Origin: Streptomyces gardneri
GTDB taxonomy: Bacteria; Actinomycetota; Actinomycetes; Streptomycetales; Streptomycetaceae
Assembly (NCBI RefSeq): GCF_006539185.1
Contig: NZ_BJMN01000010.1
Span: 62,001-126,000 of the forward strand
Length of the DNA stretch: 64,000 bases
Reading direction: 5' to 3'
Position numbers and translations under genes: made by a program. Under the pieces are notes generated by a model. The model made no database searches. It had not been told where the DNA came from and was given only the letters and a program-made list of their open reading frames with translations. This document shows positions 15,274 through 23,591 of the stretch, piece by piece (the first letter of the stretch is position 1; each line of letters opens with the position of its first letter).

Positions 15274-16296
15274 TCAGTTCTGTGCGGCGAGCTCGACGGC
15301 GATGTCGATGAGCTGGTCCTCCTGGCCGCCCACGAGGCGGCGCTCGCCCGCGCGCAGGAGGATCTCGGCGCCGGAGACGCCGTAGCGCTCGGCCTGCCGG
15401 TAGGCGTGCTTGAGGAAGCTGGAGTAGACGCCGGCGTGGCCCATGAGCAGGGCGAGCCGGTCGAGTCGGCACTCGTCGTCCATGACCGGGCGGACCACGT
15501 CCTCCGCCGCGTCGATGATCTTCAGGACGTCGATGCCGGTCCGGATGCCCATCTTGGCGCAGACGGCGACGAGCGCCTCGACCGCGGTGTTGCCGGCGCC
15601 CGCGCCGAGTCGGCGGGTGGAGCCGTCGATCTGCAGCGCGCCCGCCCGGACGGCGGCGATGGAGTTCCCGGTGCCGAGGGCCAGGTTCTCGTGTCCGTGG
15701 AAGCCGACCTGGGCGTCGTCGCCGAGCTCGGCGACGAGGGCCTGGACGCGGTCGGTGACGTCGTCCATGACCATGGCGCCGGCCGAGTCGACGACGTACA
15801 CGCACTGGCAGCCCGCGTCGGCCATGATCCGGGCCTGCCGCGCGAGCTTCTCGGGTGTCGTCGAGTGGGCCATCATCAGGAAGCCGACGGTCTCCAGGCC
15901 CCGTTCGCGGGCGAGTCCGAAGTGCTGGACCGCGATGTCGGCCTCGGTGCAGTGGGTGGCGATGCGGCAGATGCCCGCGCCGTTGTCGTGGGCGGCCCGG
16001 ATGTCGTCCTTGACGCCGAGTCCGGGGAGCATGAGGAAGGCGATCCTGGCCTGCCGCGCGGTGTTCACCGCGATCGTGATGAGTTCCTGTTCGGGGGTCC
16101 TGGAGAAGCCGTAGTTGAAGGAGGATCCGCCGAGTCCGTCGCCGTGTGTCACCTCGATCACCGGGACACCGGCGCCGTCGAGGGCCGCGACGACGGAGCG
16201 TACGTCCTCGCCCGTGAACTGGTGCCGCTTGGCGTGCGAGCCGTCGCGGAGCGAGGAGTCGGTGATCCGGATGTCGAGGGTGTCCGAGTAGGGCAT
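15274..16296 (-). CDS. hsaF: 4-Hydroxy-2-oxoacid aldolase
   Basis: A 340-residue DRE-TIM metallolyase that cleaves 4-hydroxy-2-oxohexanoate to pyruvate and propionaldehyde, which is channelled to HsaG. The family signature is [18 protein letters not shown] at the N-terminus, with the metal-binding HGHEN near residue 200 and [15 protein letters not shown] near 230. It keeps the C-terminal communication domain. It forms the hsaE-hsaG-hsaF trio, with 12 bases to hsaG. A short GAACCGATC-type repeat follows its stop. Confidence 0.94.
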   Translation of the reverse strand: MPYSDTLDIRITDSSLRDGSHAKRHQFTGEDVRSVVAALDGAGVPVIEVTHGDGLGGSSFNYGFSRTPEQELITIAVNTARQARIAFLMLPGLGVKDDIRAAHDNGAGICRIATHCTEADIAVQHFGLARERGLETVGFLMMAHSTTPEKLARQARIMADAGCQCVYVVDSAGAMVMDDVTDRVQALVAELGDDAQVGFHGHENLALGTGNSIAAVRAGALQIDGSTRRLGAGAGNTAVEALVAVCAKMGIRTGIDVLKIIDAAEDVVRPVMDDECRLDRLALLMGHAGVYSSFLKHAYRQAERYGVSGAEILLRAGERRLVGGQEDQLIDIAVELAAQN

Positions 16297-16308
16297 GGGG
16301 TGGGCTCC

Positions 16309-17247
16309 TTACGCGCGAGTCGCGAGGACCGCCTTGGCGAACTCCTCGCCGACCCTGGTGGCGGCGGCGGTCATGATGTCGAGGTTTCCGGCGTAGGGCG
16401 GCAGGTAGTCGCCCGCGCCCTCGACCTCCAGGAAGATCGCGACGCGCGCCATCCCGCCGTTCTCCGGGCTCGGGTCGTCGAACTGCGGCTCGGTGCGCAG
16501 TCGGTAGCCGGGGACGTAGGCGGCGACCTGCTCGGCGATCTCCTTGACGGAGGCGGCGACGGCGGCCCGGTCGGCGTCCTCGGGGATCGCGCAGAAGACG
16601 GTGTCCCGCATGATGACGGGCGGCTCGGCGGGGTTGAGGATGATGATCGCCTTGCCGCGCGCGGCGCCGCCGATCGTCTCGATGCCGCGTGCGGTGGTAC
16701 GGGTGAACTCGTCGATGTTCGCGCGGGTTCCGGGTCCGGCCGAGACGGAGGCCACGGAGGCCACGATCTCCGCGTACGCCACGGGGACCACGCGGGAGAC
16801 GGCGTACACCATGGGGATGGTGGCCTGCCCGCCGCAGGTGATCATGTTCACGTTGGGCTTGTCGAGGTGCTCGCGCAGGTTCGCGGGCGGGACGACGGCG
16901 GGGCCGACGGCCGCCGGCGTCAGGTCGACGGCCTTGATGCCGAGCTCGGCGTAGCGCGGGGCGTTGGCCCGGTGGACGTAGGCGCTGGTGGCCTCGAAGA
17001 CGATGTCGGGCTTCTCGTCCTGGGCGAGCAGCCAGTCGACGCCCTCGTGGCTGGCCTCCAGGCCGCTGCGGCGGGCGCGGGCGAGGCCCTCGCTGTCGGG
17101 GTCGACGCCGATCATCCAGCGGGGTTCGACGTGCTCGGAGCGGAGGAGCTTGTAGAGGAGGTCGGTGCCGATGTTGCCGGATCCGACGATCGCGGCGGTC
17201 GCCTTGGTCGGTGTGGGCGGTGTGGTCGGTGCGGTCGTGGTGGTCAT
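16309..17247 (-). CDS. hsaG: Acylating aldehyde dehydrogenase (propanal/acetaldehyde)
   Basis: A 312-residue CoA-acylating aldehyde dehydrogenase that converts propionaldehyde to propionyl-CoA in a complex with HsaF. The NAD motif [12 protein letters not shown] is near residue 20, and the catalytic Cys lies in [12 protein letters not shown]. The ATG at 17247 is preferred because GAGG stands 5 bases before it; a GTG six bases farther is also in frame. The N-terminal tail is a Thr/Pro run ([13 protein letters not shown]) encoded by simple repeats. Eight bases separate it from hsaE. Confidence 0.93.
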   Translation of the reverse strand: MTTTTAPTTPPTPTKATAAIVGSGNIGTDLLYKLLRSEHVEPRWMIGVDPDSEGLARARRSGLEASHEGVDWLLAQDEKPDIVFEATSAYVHRANAPRYAELGIKAVDLTPAAVGPAVVPPANLREHLDKPNVNMITCGGQATIPMVYAVSRVVPVAYAEIVASVASVSAGPGTRANIDEFTRTTARGIETIGGAARGKAIIILNPAEPPVIMRDTVFCAIPEDADRAAVAASVKEIAEQVAAYVPGYRLRTEPQFDDPSPENGGMARVAIFLEVEGAGDYLPPYAGNLDIMTAAATRVGEEFAKAVLATRA

Positions 17248-17254
17248 GATCACC

Positions 17255-18037
17255 TCAGATGAAGTCCAGGGAGACCGGGCCCAGCCCGGTGAAATCGGCG
17301 GTGAAGGTCGCGCCGGGCGCCACGTCGACGGCCCGGGTGCACGAGCCGGGCAGCACCACGTGCCCCTTCTTCAGGGAGACCCCGAAGCGGGCCACCGTGC
17401 GGGCGAGCCAGGCGACGGAGAGCGCCGGGTCGCCGAGGACGGCGTCGCCGCGCCCCTCGGCGAGGAGTTCGCCGCCGCTGCTCAGCCGCGCCTCGATCGC
17501 CCTCAGGTCGAGCTCGCGGGGGTCGCGGCCCTCACCGATGACGTATCCGGCGGAGGAGGCGTTGTCCGCGATGGTGTCGGCGATGGTGATCCGCCAGTCG
17601 CGGATCCTGCTGTCGATCAACTCCAGTGCGGGCACGACGCGTTCCGTCGCGGCCAGCACGTCGGCGGCGGTGCAGGTCTCGCCCGGGAGGTCGTCGCCGA
17701 GGACGAAGCCGACCTCGACCTCGACGCGCGGGTGGCAGTAGCGGGAGACGGGAACCGGGACGTCGGGGCGCAGCTCCATGTCGTGGAGCAGGTGGCCGTA
17801 GTCGGGCTCGTCGACGCCCATCATCCGCTGCATGACGGGGGACGACAGGCCGACCTTGTGGCCGCGCACCTCGGCCCCCGCCGCGAGGCGGTGCCGGATG
17901 TTGAGGAGCTGGATCTCGTACGCGTCCTCGGTGTCGATGCCGGGGAATCCCGAGGTCAGCGGGGCGATCGGCGTGACGCCGTGTTCGGCGGAGCGCAGCA
18001 GCTCGGCCGCCTCGTGTCTCTGGCGGTCCGTGAGCAT
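17255..18037 (-). CDS. hsaE: 2-Hydroxypenta/hexa-2,4-dienoate hydratase
   Basis: A 260-residue member of the MhpD/TesE hydratase family, which adds water to 2-hydroxyhexa-2,4-dienoate released by HsaD. Family blocks are [64 protein letters not shown] and [13 protein letters not shown]. It is the promoter-proximal gene of an eight-gene run down to 11445. A perfect inverted repeat lies 75 bases upstream of its ATG. Confidence 0.94.
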   Translation of the reverse strand: MLTDRQRHEAAELLRSAEHGVTPIAPLTSGFPGIDTEDAYEIQLLNIRHRLAAGAEVRGHKVGLSSPVMQRMMGVDEPDYGHLLHDMELRPDVPVPVSRYCHPRVEVEVGFVLGDDLPGETCTAADVLAATERVVPALELIDSRIRDWRITIADTIADNASSAGYVIGEGRDPRELDLRAIEARLSSGGELLAEGRGDAVLGDPALSVAWLARTVARFGVSLKKGHVVLPGSCTRAVDVAPGATFTADFTGLGPVSLDFI

Positions 18038-18111
18038 GGCGGGTCCCTCCTGCGGGCGGTTGGGGCTGTCCGGCGAGGCTAGGCCGGTAGCGACGACCGC
18101 GGGGAGCGCCG

Positions 18112-18130
18112 TTTCCCGGTGAGCGGGAAA
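18112..18130. promoter_or_regulatory. Putative operator upstream of hsaE
   Basis: A perfect inverted repeat, TTTCCCG and CGGGAAA around GTGAG, centred 84 bases upstream of the hsaE ATG. A related site lies at the same distance before hsaA (8970-8988). The pair suggests one regulator for both ring A/B operons, with the local IclR protein as first candidate. Confidence 0.65.
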
Positions 18131-18154
18131 GGCCCCCGGAGGGGGTGGGACGTG

Positions 18155-18199
18155 CCTCGGGGCGGGCTCCCGGCGGTCGGCCGTGAGCCCGCCCCGAGG
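18155..18199 (-). terminator. Terminator after the SDR at 18213
   Basis: Fifteen-base arms (CCTCGGGGCGGGCTC and its complement) with a 15-base loop. It lies 13 bases past the stop of the minus-strand SDR and upstream of the hsaE promoter region, so it would insulate the two operons. Confidence 0.8.
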
Positions 18200-18212
18200 A
18201 GGGGGAGGGCGG

Positions 18213-19124
18213 TCAGCGCGCCCCGTACACGGGCTGCGGGGGCTCCGACTCCGCGAGGAGTTTCAGTGCCGTGTCGCCCGCCTCGGCCGGGGTCCAGCGG
18301 GCGCCCTTGTCCGCCGTCGGGCCCGGCCGCCAGCCCTCCATGACGGTGATCCGGCCGGCCTCGGCCTCGAAGACCCGTCCCGTCACCCCGGCCGACGCGG
18401 CGGAGCCCAGCCAGACGACGAGGGGGGAGACGTTCTCCGGGGCCATCGCGTCGAAGGCGTCGCCCTCGGGGGCGGCCATCGTCTCGGCGAAGGTCCGCTC
18501 GGTCATCCGGGTGCGGGCGGCGGGGGCGATCGCGTTGACCTGGACGCCGTAGCGCCCGGTCTCGGCGGCGGCGACGAGGGTGAGGCCGATGATGCCGGCC
18601 TTGGCGGCGGCGTAGTTGCCCTGGCCGACGCTGCCGAGGAGGCCGGCCCCGGAGCTGGTGTTGACGACCCGCGCCTCGGGCGTCCGGCCGGCCTTGGCCT
18701 CGGCGCGCCAGTGCGCGGCGGCGTACTTGAGCGGCAGGAAGTGCCCCTTGAGGTGGACGCGCATGACGGCGTCCCACTCGTCCTCCTCCAGGTTGACCAG
18801 CATGCGGTCGCGCAGGAATCCGGCGTTGTTGACGAGGGTGTCGAGGCGGCCGAAGGCCTCCAGGGCGGTGGCGACCAGCGAGGCCGCTCCGTCGGCCGTG
18901 GCGATGTCACCGCCGTGGGCGACGGCCTCTCCGCCCGCCGCCGCGATCTCGTCGACGACCCGCTGGGCGGGTCCGGCTCCTCCTCCGGTGCCGTCCGGGT
19001 CGACTCCGAGATCGTTGACGACGACCTTGGCGCCCTCGGCGGCGAAGGCGAGCGCGTGCGCGCGGCCGAGACCGCGACCCGCTCCGGTGACGATGACGAC
19101 GCGTCCGTCGCACAGTCCTGTCAT
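18213..19124 (-). CDS. SDR, Rv3548c-type hydroxyacyl/hydroxysteroid dehydrogenase
   Basis: A 303-residue short-chain dehydrogenase of the long type seen in peroxisomal multifunctional enzymes. It has TGAGRGLGRAHALAFA near residue 13, NDLGVD with a glycine-rich insert (TGGGAGPAQ), NNAG, and the YAAAK catalytic pair near residue 168; a C-terminal extension carries EGWRPGP. Length and gene order (beside an Rv3549c-like SDR, divergent from echA20) match the mycobacterial KstR2 regulon member Rv3548c. It may oxidise a hydroxyl of a C/D-ring CoA ester or act on the C17 side chain; the substrate cannot be decided. Confidence 0.85.
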   Translation of the reverse strand: MTGLCDGRVVIVTGAGRGLGRAHALAFAAEGAKVVVNDLGVDPDGTGGGAGPAQRVVDEIAAAGGEAVAHGGDIATADGAASLVATALEAFGRLDTLVNNAGFLRDRMLVNLEEDEWDAVMRVHLKGHFLPLKYAAAHWRAEAKAGRTPEARVVNTSSGAGLLGSVGQGNYAAAKAGIIGLTLVAAAETGRYGVQVNAIAPAARTRMTERTFAETMAAPEGDAFDAMAPENVSPLVVWLGSAASAGVTGRVFEAEAGRITVMEGWRPGPTADKGARWTPAEAGDTALKLLAESEPPQPVYGAR

Positions 19125-19174
19125 GGTGTGTTCCTTTCGCTGAGCGATGGGTGGCTCGGGTTCCGCAGGGGCCG

Positions 19175-19951
19175 TCAGTGGTTGACGGTGGCGGCGTCGA
19201 GGAAGCCGGGGCGCTCCCCGCCGCCGTGGACGTGCAGGCTGGCGCCGCTGATGTACGCGGCGCGGTCGGAGGCGAGGAAGACGCAGGCGTCGCCGATGTC
19301 GGCGGGCTCGGCGAGTCTGCCGAGGGGTACGGTGCGGCCGACGGCGGCGACGCCGTCCTCGTCCCCGTAGTGCAGGTGGGACAGTTCGGTGCGCACCATG
19401 CCGAGGACGACCGTGTTGACCCGTACCCGGGGCGCCCATTCGACCGCCATGGAGCGGGCGAGGTTGTCCAGGCCCGCCTTGGCGGCTCCGTAGGCCGCGC
19501 TGCCCGGCGAGGGGCGGGTGCCGCTGACGCTGCCGATCATGATGATCGCCCCTCCCCCGCCCTGATGGCGCATCACCTCGTACGCGGCGAGGGAGGCGGT
19601 CAGCGGGGCGACGAGGTTCAGTTCGACGACCCGGGCCTGGCGCTCGGCGCCGCCCTCGTCGAGCATCCGGAAGGGGGTTCCCCCGGCGTTGTTGACGAGA
19701 ATGTCGAGCCGTCCGTGGTCCTCGCGCACCCGGTCGAAGAATCCGGCGACCGCTTCCGGGTCGCGGAGGTCGACGGGGAGGAAGCGGGCCGTGCGCCCCG
19801 CCGCCTCGACGGGCTCGTCGGGAGGTCGTCGCGCGCAGGTCACGACCTCCGCTCCGGCCGCCAGCAGGGCGCGGGTGATTCCCGCTCCGACGCCCCGTGT
19901 GCCGCCGGTGACGACGGCGACGGATCCCGACAGATCGATGATCGCTGCCAA
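19175..19951 (-). CDS. SDR, Rv3549c-type
   Basis: A 258-residue classical short-chain dehydrogenase: TGGTRGVGAGITRALL near residue 16, NNAGG near 90, a Ser in IGSVSGT and the YGAAK pair near 155. It is the first gene of a two-gene minus-strand operon with the SDR at 18213, facing echA20 across a 78-base gap that holds a strong palindrome. Length and neighbours fit Rv3549c of the KstR2 regulon. No substrate is known with certainty for this family member. Confidence 0.85.
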   Translation of the reverse strand: MAAIIDLSGSVAVVTGGTRGVGAGITRALLAAGAEVVTCARRPPDEPVEAAGRTARFLPVDLRDPEAVAGFFDRVREDHGRLDILVNNAGGTPFRMLDEGGAERQARVVELNLVAPLTASLAAYEVMRHQGGGGAIIMIGSVSGTRPSPGSAAYGAAKAGLDNLARSMAVEWAPRVRVNTVVLGMVRTELSHLHYGDEDGVAAVGRTVPLGRLAEPADIGDACVFLASDRAAYISGASLHVHGGGERPGFLDAATVNH

Positions 19952-19986
19952 TGGGCACCTCCCGCAGCGCGCGAACCGCTGCTATC

Positions 19987-20012
19987 TTCCACCTAACAAA
20001 CGTTAGGTGGAA
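19987..20012. promoter_or_regulatory. Palindromic operator between the SDR operon and echA20
   Basis: A perfect inverted repeat: left arm TTCCACCTAAC (19987-19997), centre AAAC, right arm GTTAGGTGGAA (20002-20012). It ends 17 bases before the echA20 ATG and begins 35 bases before the divergent SDR start. Its core CCTAACAAAC-GTTAGG equals the site at 27422-27441 with one substitution and with the central ACTT missing. TetR-type binding, probably by the local KstR2-like protein, is inferred. Confidence 0.72.
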
Positions 20013-20029
20013 AGGTAGCTGATCTGCTC

Positions 20030-20812
20030 ATGGGTGTCTCCACCTCCGCCCCGGAAGAGGGCATCGCCGTCGTCACCGTGGACTTCCCCCCGGTCAACGC
20101 CCTTCCCGTACAGGGCTGGTACGACCTGGCCGCCGCGGTACGCGCCGCCGGCGCCGACCCCAAGGTGCGCTGCGTGGTGCTGGCCGCCGGGGGCCGCGGC
20201 TTCAACGCCGGCGTCGACATCAAGGAAATCCAGCGCACGACCGGGCACGACGCCCTCCTCGGCGCCAACCGCGGCTGCTACGAGGCGTTCGCCGCGGTCT
20301 ACGACTGCGAGGTGCCGGTGGTCGCCGCCGTGCACGGCTTCTGCCTGGGCGGCGGGATCGGCCTCGTCGGGAACGCCGACGTCGTCGTCGCCTCCGACGA
20401 CGCGACCTTCGGCCTGCCCGAGCTGGACCGGGGCGCGCTGGGCGCGGCCACCCACCTGTCCCGGCTGGTCCCCCAGCACCTGATGCGGGCCCTGTACTAC
20501 ACCTCGCGCACCGTCTCCGCGCAGGAGCTGCACGGACACGGCTCGGTGTGGCGGGTCGTCCCGCGCGAAGGGCTGCGGGAGGCGGCCCTCGAACTGGCCC
20601 GGGAGATCGCAGCGAAGGACGGGCAGCTGATCCGGCTCGCCAAGGCCGCGATCAACGGCATCGACCCGGTGGACGTGCACCGCAGCTACCGCTTCGAGCA
20701 GGGCTTCACCTTCGAGGCCAACCTCAGCGGTGTCGCCGACCGGGTCCGCGACACCTTCGGCACGCCGGCGGCAGGCACGACGGACGACACAGTGAAGGAG
20801 GAGCAGTCGTGA
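20030..20812 (+). CDS. echA20: HIEC-CoA hydrolase, crotonase family
   Basis: A 260-residue crotonase-fold enzyme. In mycobacteria EchA20 opens one of the last two steroid rings hydrolytically. Visible features are FPPVNALPVQGWYDL, the oxyanion motif GFNAGVDIKEI near residue 65, and the second block AVHGFCLGGGIGLVGNADVVVAS near 105-127 with FGLPELDRGALGA. It is the first gene of echA20-ipdA-ipdB-ipdC, whose members overlap by four bases. The assignment rests on family plus this gene order. Confidence 0.9.
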   Translation: MGVSTSAPEEGIAVVTVDFPPVNALPVQGWYDLAAAVRAAGADPKVRCVVLAAGGRGFNAGVDIKEIQRTTGHDALLGANRGCYEAFAAVYDCEVPVVAAVHGFCLGGGIGLVGNADVVVASDDATFGLPELDRGALGAATHLSRLVPQHLMRALYYTSRTVSAQELHGHGSVWRVVPREGLREAALELAREIAAKDGQLIRLAKAAINGIDPVDVHRSYRFEQGFTFEANLSGVADRVRDTFGTPAAGTTDDTVKEEQS

Positions 20813-21675
20813 GCAGGGACAAGACGATGACCGCCGAGGAGGTCGTCGGCCGCCTGGAGAGCGGGATGACGATCGGCATCGGCGGCTGGGGCTCGCGGCG
20901 CAAGCCGATGGCACTGGTCCGGGCGCTGCTGCGGTCGGACCTCACCGATCTGACCGTCGTCTCGTACGGCGGCCCGGACGTCGGGCTGCTCGCCGCGGCC
21001 GGGAAGGTCCGCAAGCTCGTCGCGGCCTTCGTGACCCTCGACTCCGTGCCCCTGGAGCCGCACTTCGGCGCGGCCCGGCAGAGGGGTTCGATCGAGCTGG
21101 TGGAGCTGGACGAGGCCATGGTGATGTGGGGGCTGACGGCCGCCGCGCAGCGGCTGCCCTTCATGCCGGTCCGGGCGGGGCTCGGCTCGGACGTGATGAG
21201 CGTCAACCCGTCGCTGCGGACGGTCACTTCCCCGTACGAGGACCGCGAGCAGTTCGTCGCCGTCCCCGCCCTGCGCCTGGACGCCGCGCTCGTCCACCTC
21301 AACCGCGCCGACGCCCACGGCAACGGCCAGTACCTGGGCCCCGACCCGTACTTCGACGACCTCTTCTGCGAGGCCGCGGACGCCGCGTACCTCTCGTGCG
21401 AGCGGATCGTGGAGACGTCCGAGCTGCTCAAGGACTCCGGTCCGCAGTCGCTGCTCGTCAAGCGCGCGTTCGTCGAGGGTGTCGTGGAGACCCCGAACGG
21501 CGCGCACTTCACGTCCTGCTCCCCCGACTACGGCCGCGACGAGACGTTCCAGCGCGCCTATGTCGCCGCCGCGCGCGATCCGGAGGCCTGGCGGGCCTTC
21601 GCCGAGCGGTTCCTGTCCGGTGACGAGGACGCGTACCAGGCCGCGGTGGCGGCCTTCCACGAGGAGGAAGCATGA
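20809..21675 (+). CDS. ipdA: COCHEA-CoA hydrolase subunit alpha
   Basis: A 288-residue protein of the class I CoA-transferase fold. With IpdB it forms a heteromer that hydrolyses ring C of the CoA ester COCHEA-CoA. It opens with MTAEEVVGRLESGMTIGIGGWGSRRKPMALVRALL, typical of the alpha chain (glycine-rich GxGG), and has NRADAHGNGQYLGPDPYFDDLFCEAA in the middle. The GTG at 20809 overlaps the echA20 TGA (GTGA); the stop overlaps the ipdB ATG. Co-translation fits the subunits' fixed ratio. Confidence 0.92.
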   Translation: MSRDKTMTAEEVVGRLESGMTIGIGGWGSRRKPMALVRALLRSDLTDLTVVSYGGPDVGLLAAAGKVRKLVAAFVTLDSVPLEPHFGAARQRGSIELVELDEAMVMWGLTAAAQRLPFMPVRAGLGSDVMSVNPSLRTVTSPYEDREQFVAVPALRLDAALVHLNRADAHGNGQYLGPDPYFDDLFCEAADAAYLSCERIVETSELLKDSGPQSLLVKRAFVEGVVETPNGAHFTSCSPDYGRDETFQRAYVAAARDPEAWRAFAERFLSGDEDAYQAAVAAFHEEEA

Positions 21676-22451
21676 GCGGCGGCGGCACGACGGAAGCGAC
21701 GACGGTGACGCGCGCCGAGTACTGCGTGGTGGCGTGCGCCGAGGCCTGGCGGGACGCGGGCGAGATCCTGGCGAGCCCGATGGGCACCGTCCCGATGATC
21801 GGGGCGCGGCTCGCGCGGCTCACCTTCTCCCCCGACCTGCTCCTGACCGACGGCGAGGCGCTGCTCATCGGCGACGTGCCGGCGATCGGCGCCCCGCCCC
21901 GGGTGGTGGAGGGCTGGCTGCCGTACCGCCAGCACCTGGCCCTCGTCACCACCGGGCGGCGGCACGTGATGATGGGCGCAAGCCAGATCGACCGGTACGG
22001 CAACCAGAACATCAGCTGCATCGGCGACTGGGCGCTGCCCAAGCGCCAACTGCTCGGCGTACGTGGCGCACCCGTCAACACCCTCAATAATCCGACGAGT
22101 TACTGGGTCCCCAAGCACTCGTCCCGGGTCTTCGTCGAGCGGGTGGACATGGTCTCCGGGGTCGGCTACGACCGCGCCGCCGCGGCCGGCCCCTCCGCGA
22201 CCCGCTACCACCGCATCCCCGAAGTCGTCAGCGACCTGGGGGTCTTCGACTTCGACACCCCGGACCGCAGCATGCGGCTGCGGTCGCTGCACCCCGGCGT
22301 CACCGTCGAACAGGTCACGGCCGCCACCGGCTTCGCGCTCACCGTCCCCGACGACGTGCCGTACACGCGGGAGCCCACCGCGGAGGAACTGCGGCTGATC
22401 CGCGAGGAGATCGACCCGAAGGGGCTGCGGGAGCGCGAGGTCCCCGCATGA
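21672..22451 (+). CDS. ipdB: COCHEA-CoA hydrolase subunit beta
   Basis: A 259-residue beta chain of the IpdAB hydrolase (CoA-transferase fold). It starts ATGA-coupled to ipdA. Family blocks include ARLTFSPDLLLTDGEALLIG, MMGASQIDRYGNQNISCIGDW and the C-terminal VSDLGVFDFDTPDRSMRLRSLHPGVTVEQV, found in glutaconate-transferase-like beta chains. The residue pair that distinguishes hydrolases from transferases was not aligned, so the hydrolase call depends on synteny with the KstR2 regulon. Confidence 0.92.
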   Translation: MSGGGTTEATTVTRAEYCVVACAEAWRDAGEILASPMGTVPMIGARLARLTFSPDLLLTDGEALLIGDVPAIGAPPRVVEGWLPYRQHLALVTTGRRHVMMGASQIDRYGNQNISCIGDWALPKRQLLGVRGAPVNTLNNPTSYWVPKHSSRVFVERVDMVSGVGYDRAAAAGPSATRYHRIPEVVSDLGVFDFDTPDRSMRLRSLHPGVTVEQVTAATGFALTVPDDVPYTREPTAEELRLIREEIDPKGLREREVPA

Positions 22452-23512
22452 GCGACGTCACGATCCCCACGCCCCTGACCGAACTGGTCGGGGTGCGCCA
22501 CCCCCTCGTGCAGACCGGCATGGGGTGGGTGGCCGGCCCCCGTCTCGTCTCGGCCACCGCCGCCGCGGGCGCGCTCGGCATCCTCGCGTCGGCGACGATG
22601 ACCGTCGAGCAGCTCCGCTCGGCGGTGCGCGAGGTCAAGTCCCGTACGGACGCGCCCTTCGGGGTGAACCTGCGCGCGGACGCCGGGGACGCGGCCGAGC
22701 GCGTGGGGATCATCATCGACGAGGGCGTACGGGTCGCGTCGTTCGCGCTCGCCCCGTCGCGCGAGCTCATCGCGCGGCTCAAGGACGCGGGCGTCGTCGT
22801 CATCCCCTCCATCGGGGCCAAGCGGCACGCCGAGAAGGTCGCCGCCTGGGGCGCCGACGCGGTGCTCGTCCAGGGCGGCGAGGGCGGTGGCCACACCGGG
22901 AGCGTCGCCACCACCGTCCTGCTGCCGCAGATCGTGGACGCCGTGGACATCCCCGTCGTCGCGGCCGGCGGCTTCCGTGACGGGCGCGGCCTGGTCGCCG
23001 CCCTCGCGCACGGCGCGGCCGGGGTGGCCATGGGCACCCGCTTCCTGCTCACCTCCGACTCGACCGTGCCGGACGCGGTGAAGGCCCGCTATCTGGCCGC
23101 CACGGTCCAGGACGTCACCGTCACCACCGCCGTCGACGGCCTGCCGCACCGCATGCTGCGCACCGAACTCGTCGACGCGCTGGAACGCTCGGGCCGGGCC
23201 GCCTCGCTGCTGCGGGCGGTCCGGCACGCCGCCTCCTTCCGCCGCGAGACGGACATGAGCTGGGCCCGGATGGTCCGGGACGGCCTGGCGATGAAGCACG
23301 GCAAGGACATGACGTGGAGCCAGATCCTGCTGGCGGCCAACACCCCGATGCTGCTGAAGGCGTCCATGGTGGAGGGCCGGACCGACCTCGGCGTGATGGC
23401 CTCCGGGCAGGTCGCGGGGCTCATCGACGATCTGCCGTCCTGCGCCGAGCTGGTCGAGCGCGTCATGGCCGAGGCGCGGGCCACGCTGCTCTCACTCCCC
23501 CGCGTGGACTGA
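22448..23512 (+). CDS. ipdC: NMO-family flavin reductase of the C/D-ring pathway
   Basis: A 354-residue TIM-barrel FMN protein annotated in this family as 2-nitropropane dioxygenase; IpdC is required for C/D-ring breakdown, where it acts as a reductase. FMN-binding features are QTGMGWVAGPRLVSATAAAG, the QGGEGGGHTG loop near residue 145, and AAGGFRDGRGLVAALAHGAAGVAMGTRFL near 178-206. ATGA overlap with ipdB completes the four-gene translationally coupled block; a strong hairpin follows 25 bases after the stop. Confidence 0.9.
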   Translation: MSDVTIPTPLTELVGVRHPLVQTGMGWVAGPRLVSATAAAGALGILASATMTVEQLRSAVREVKSRTDAPFGVNLRADAGDAAERVGIIIDEGVRVASFALAPSRELIARLKDAGVVVIPSIGAKRHAEKVAAWGADAVLVQGGEGGGHTGSVATTVLLPQIVDAVDIPVVAAGGFRDGRGLVAALAHGAAGVAMGTRFLLTSDSTVPDAVKARYLAATVQDVTVTTAVDGLPHRMLRTELVDALERSGRAASLLRAVRHAASFRRETDMSWARMVRDGLAMKHGKDMTWSQILLAANTPMLLKASMVEGRTDLGVMASGQVAGLIDDLPSCAELVERVMAEARATLLSLPRVD

Positions 23513-23537
23513 GCGGCGGACTCCACGCGCATGAAGA

Positions 23538-23570
23538 GGCCCGCCGGGGAGGTGAACTCCCCGGCGGGCC
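23538..23570. terminator. Bidirectional terminator between ipdC and fadA6
   Basis: A perfect 14-bp stem, GGCCCGCCGGGGAG with its complement, around the loop GTGAA, followed by TT. It is placed between two convergent operons. Confidence 0.9.
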
Positions 23571-23591
23571 TTCGCCGTTGCCCGCGCCGTC

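Noticed and set aside
22448..23512. Nitronate monooxygenase / 2-nitropropane dioxygenase as a detoxification enzyme
   Set aside because: The fold matches, but four-base overlaps with ipdA and ipdB place it firmly in the steroid C/D-ring operon as IpdC.
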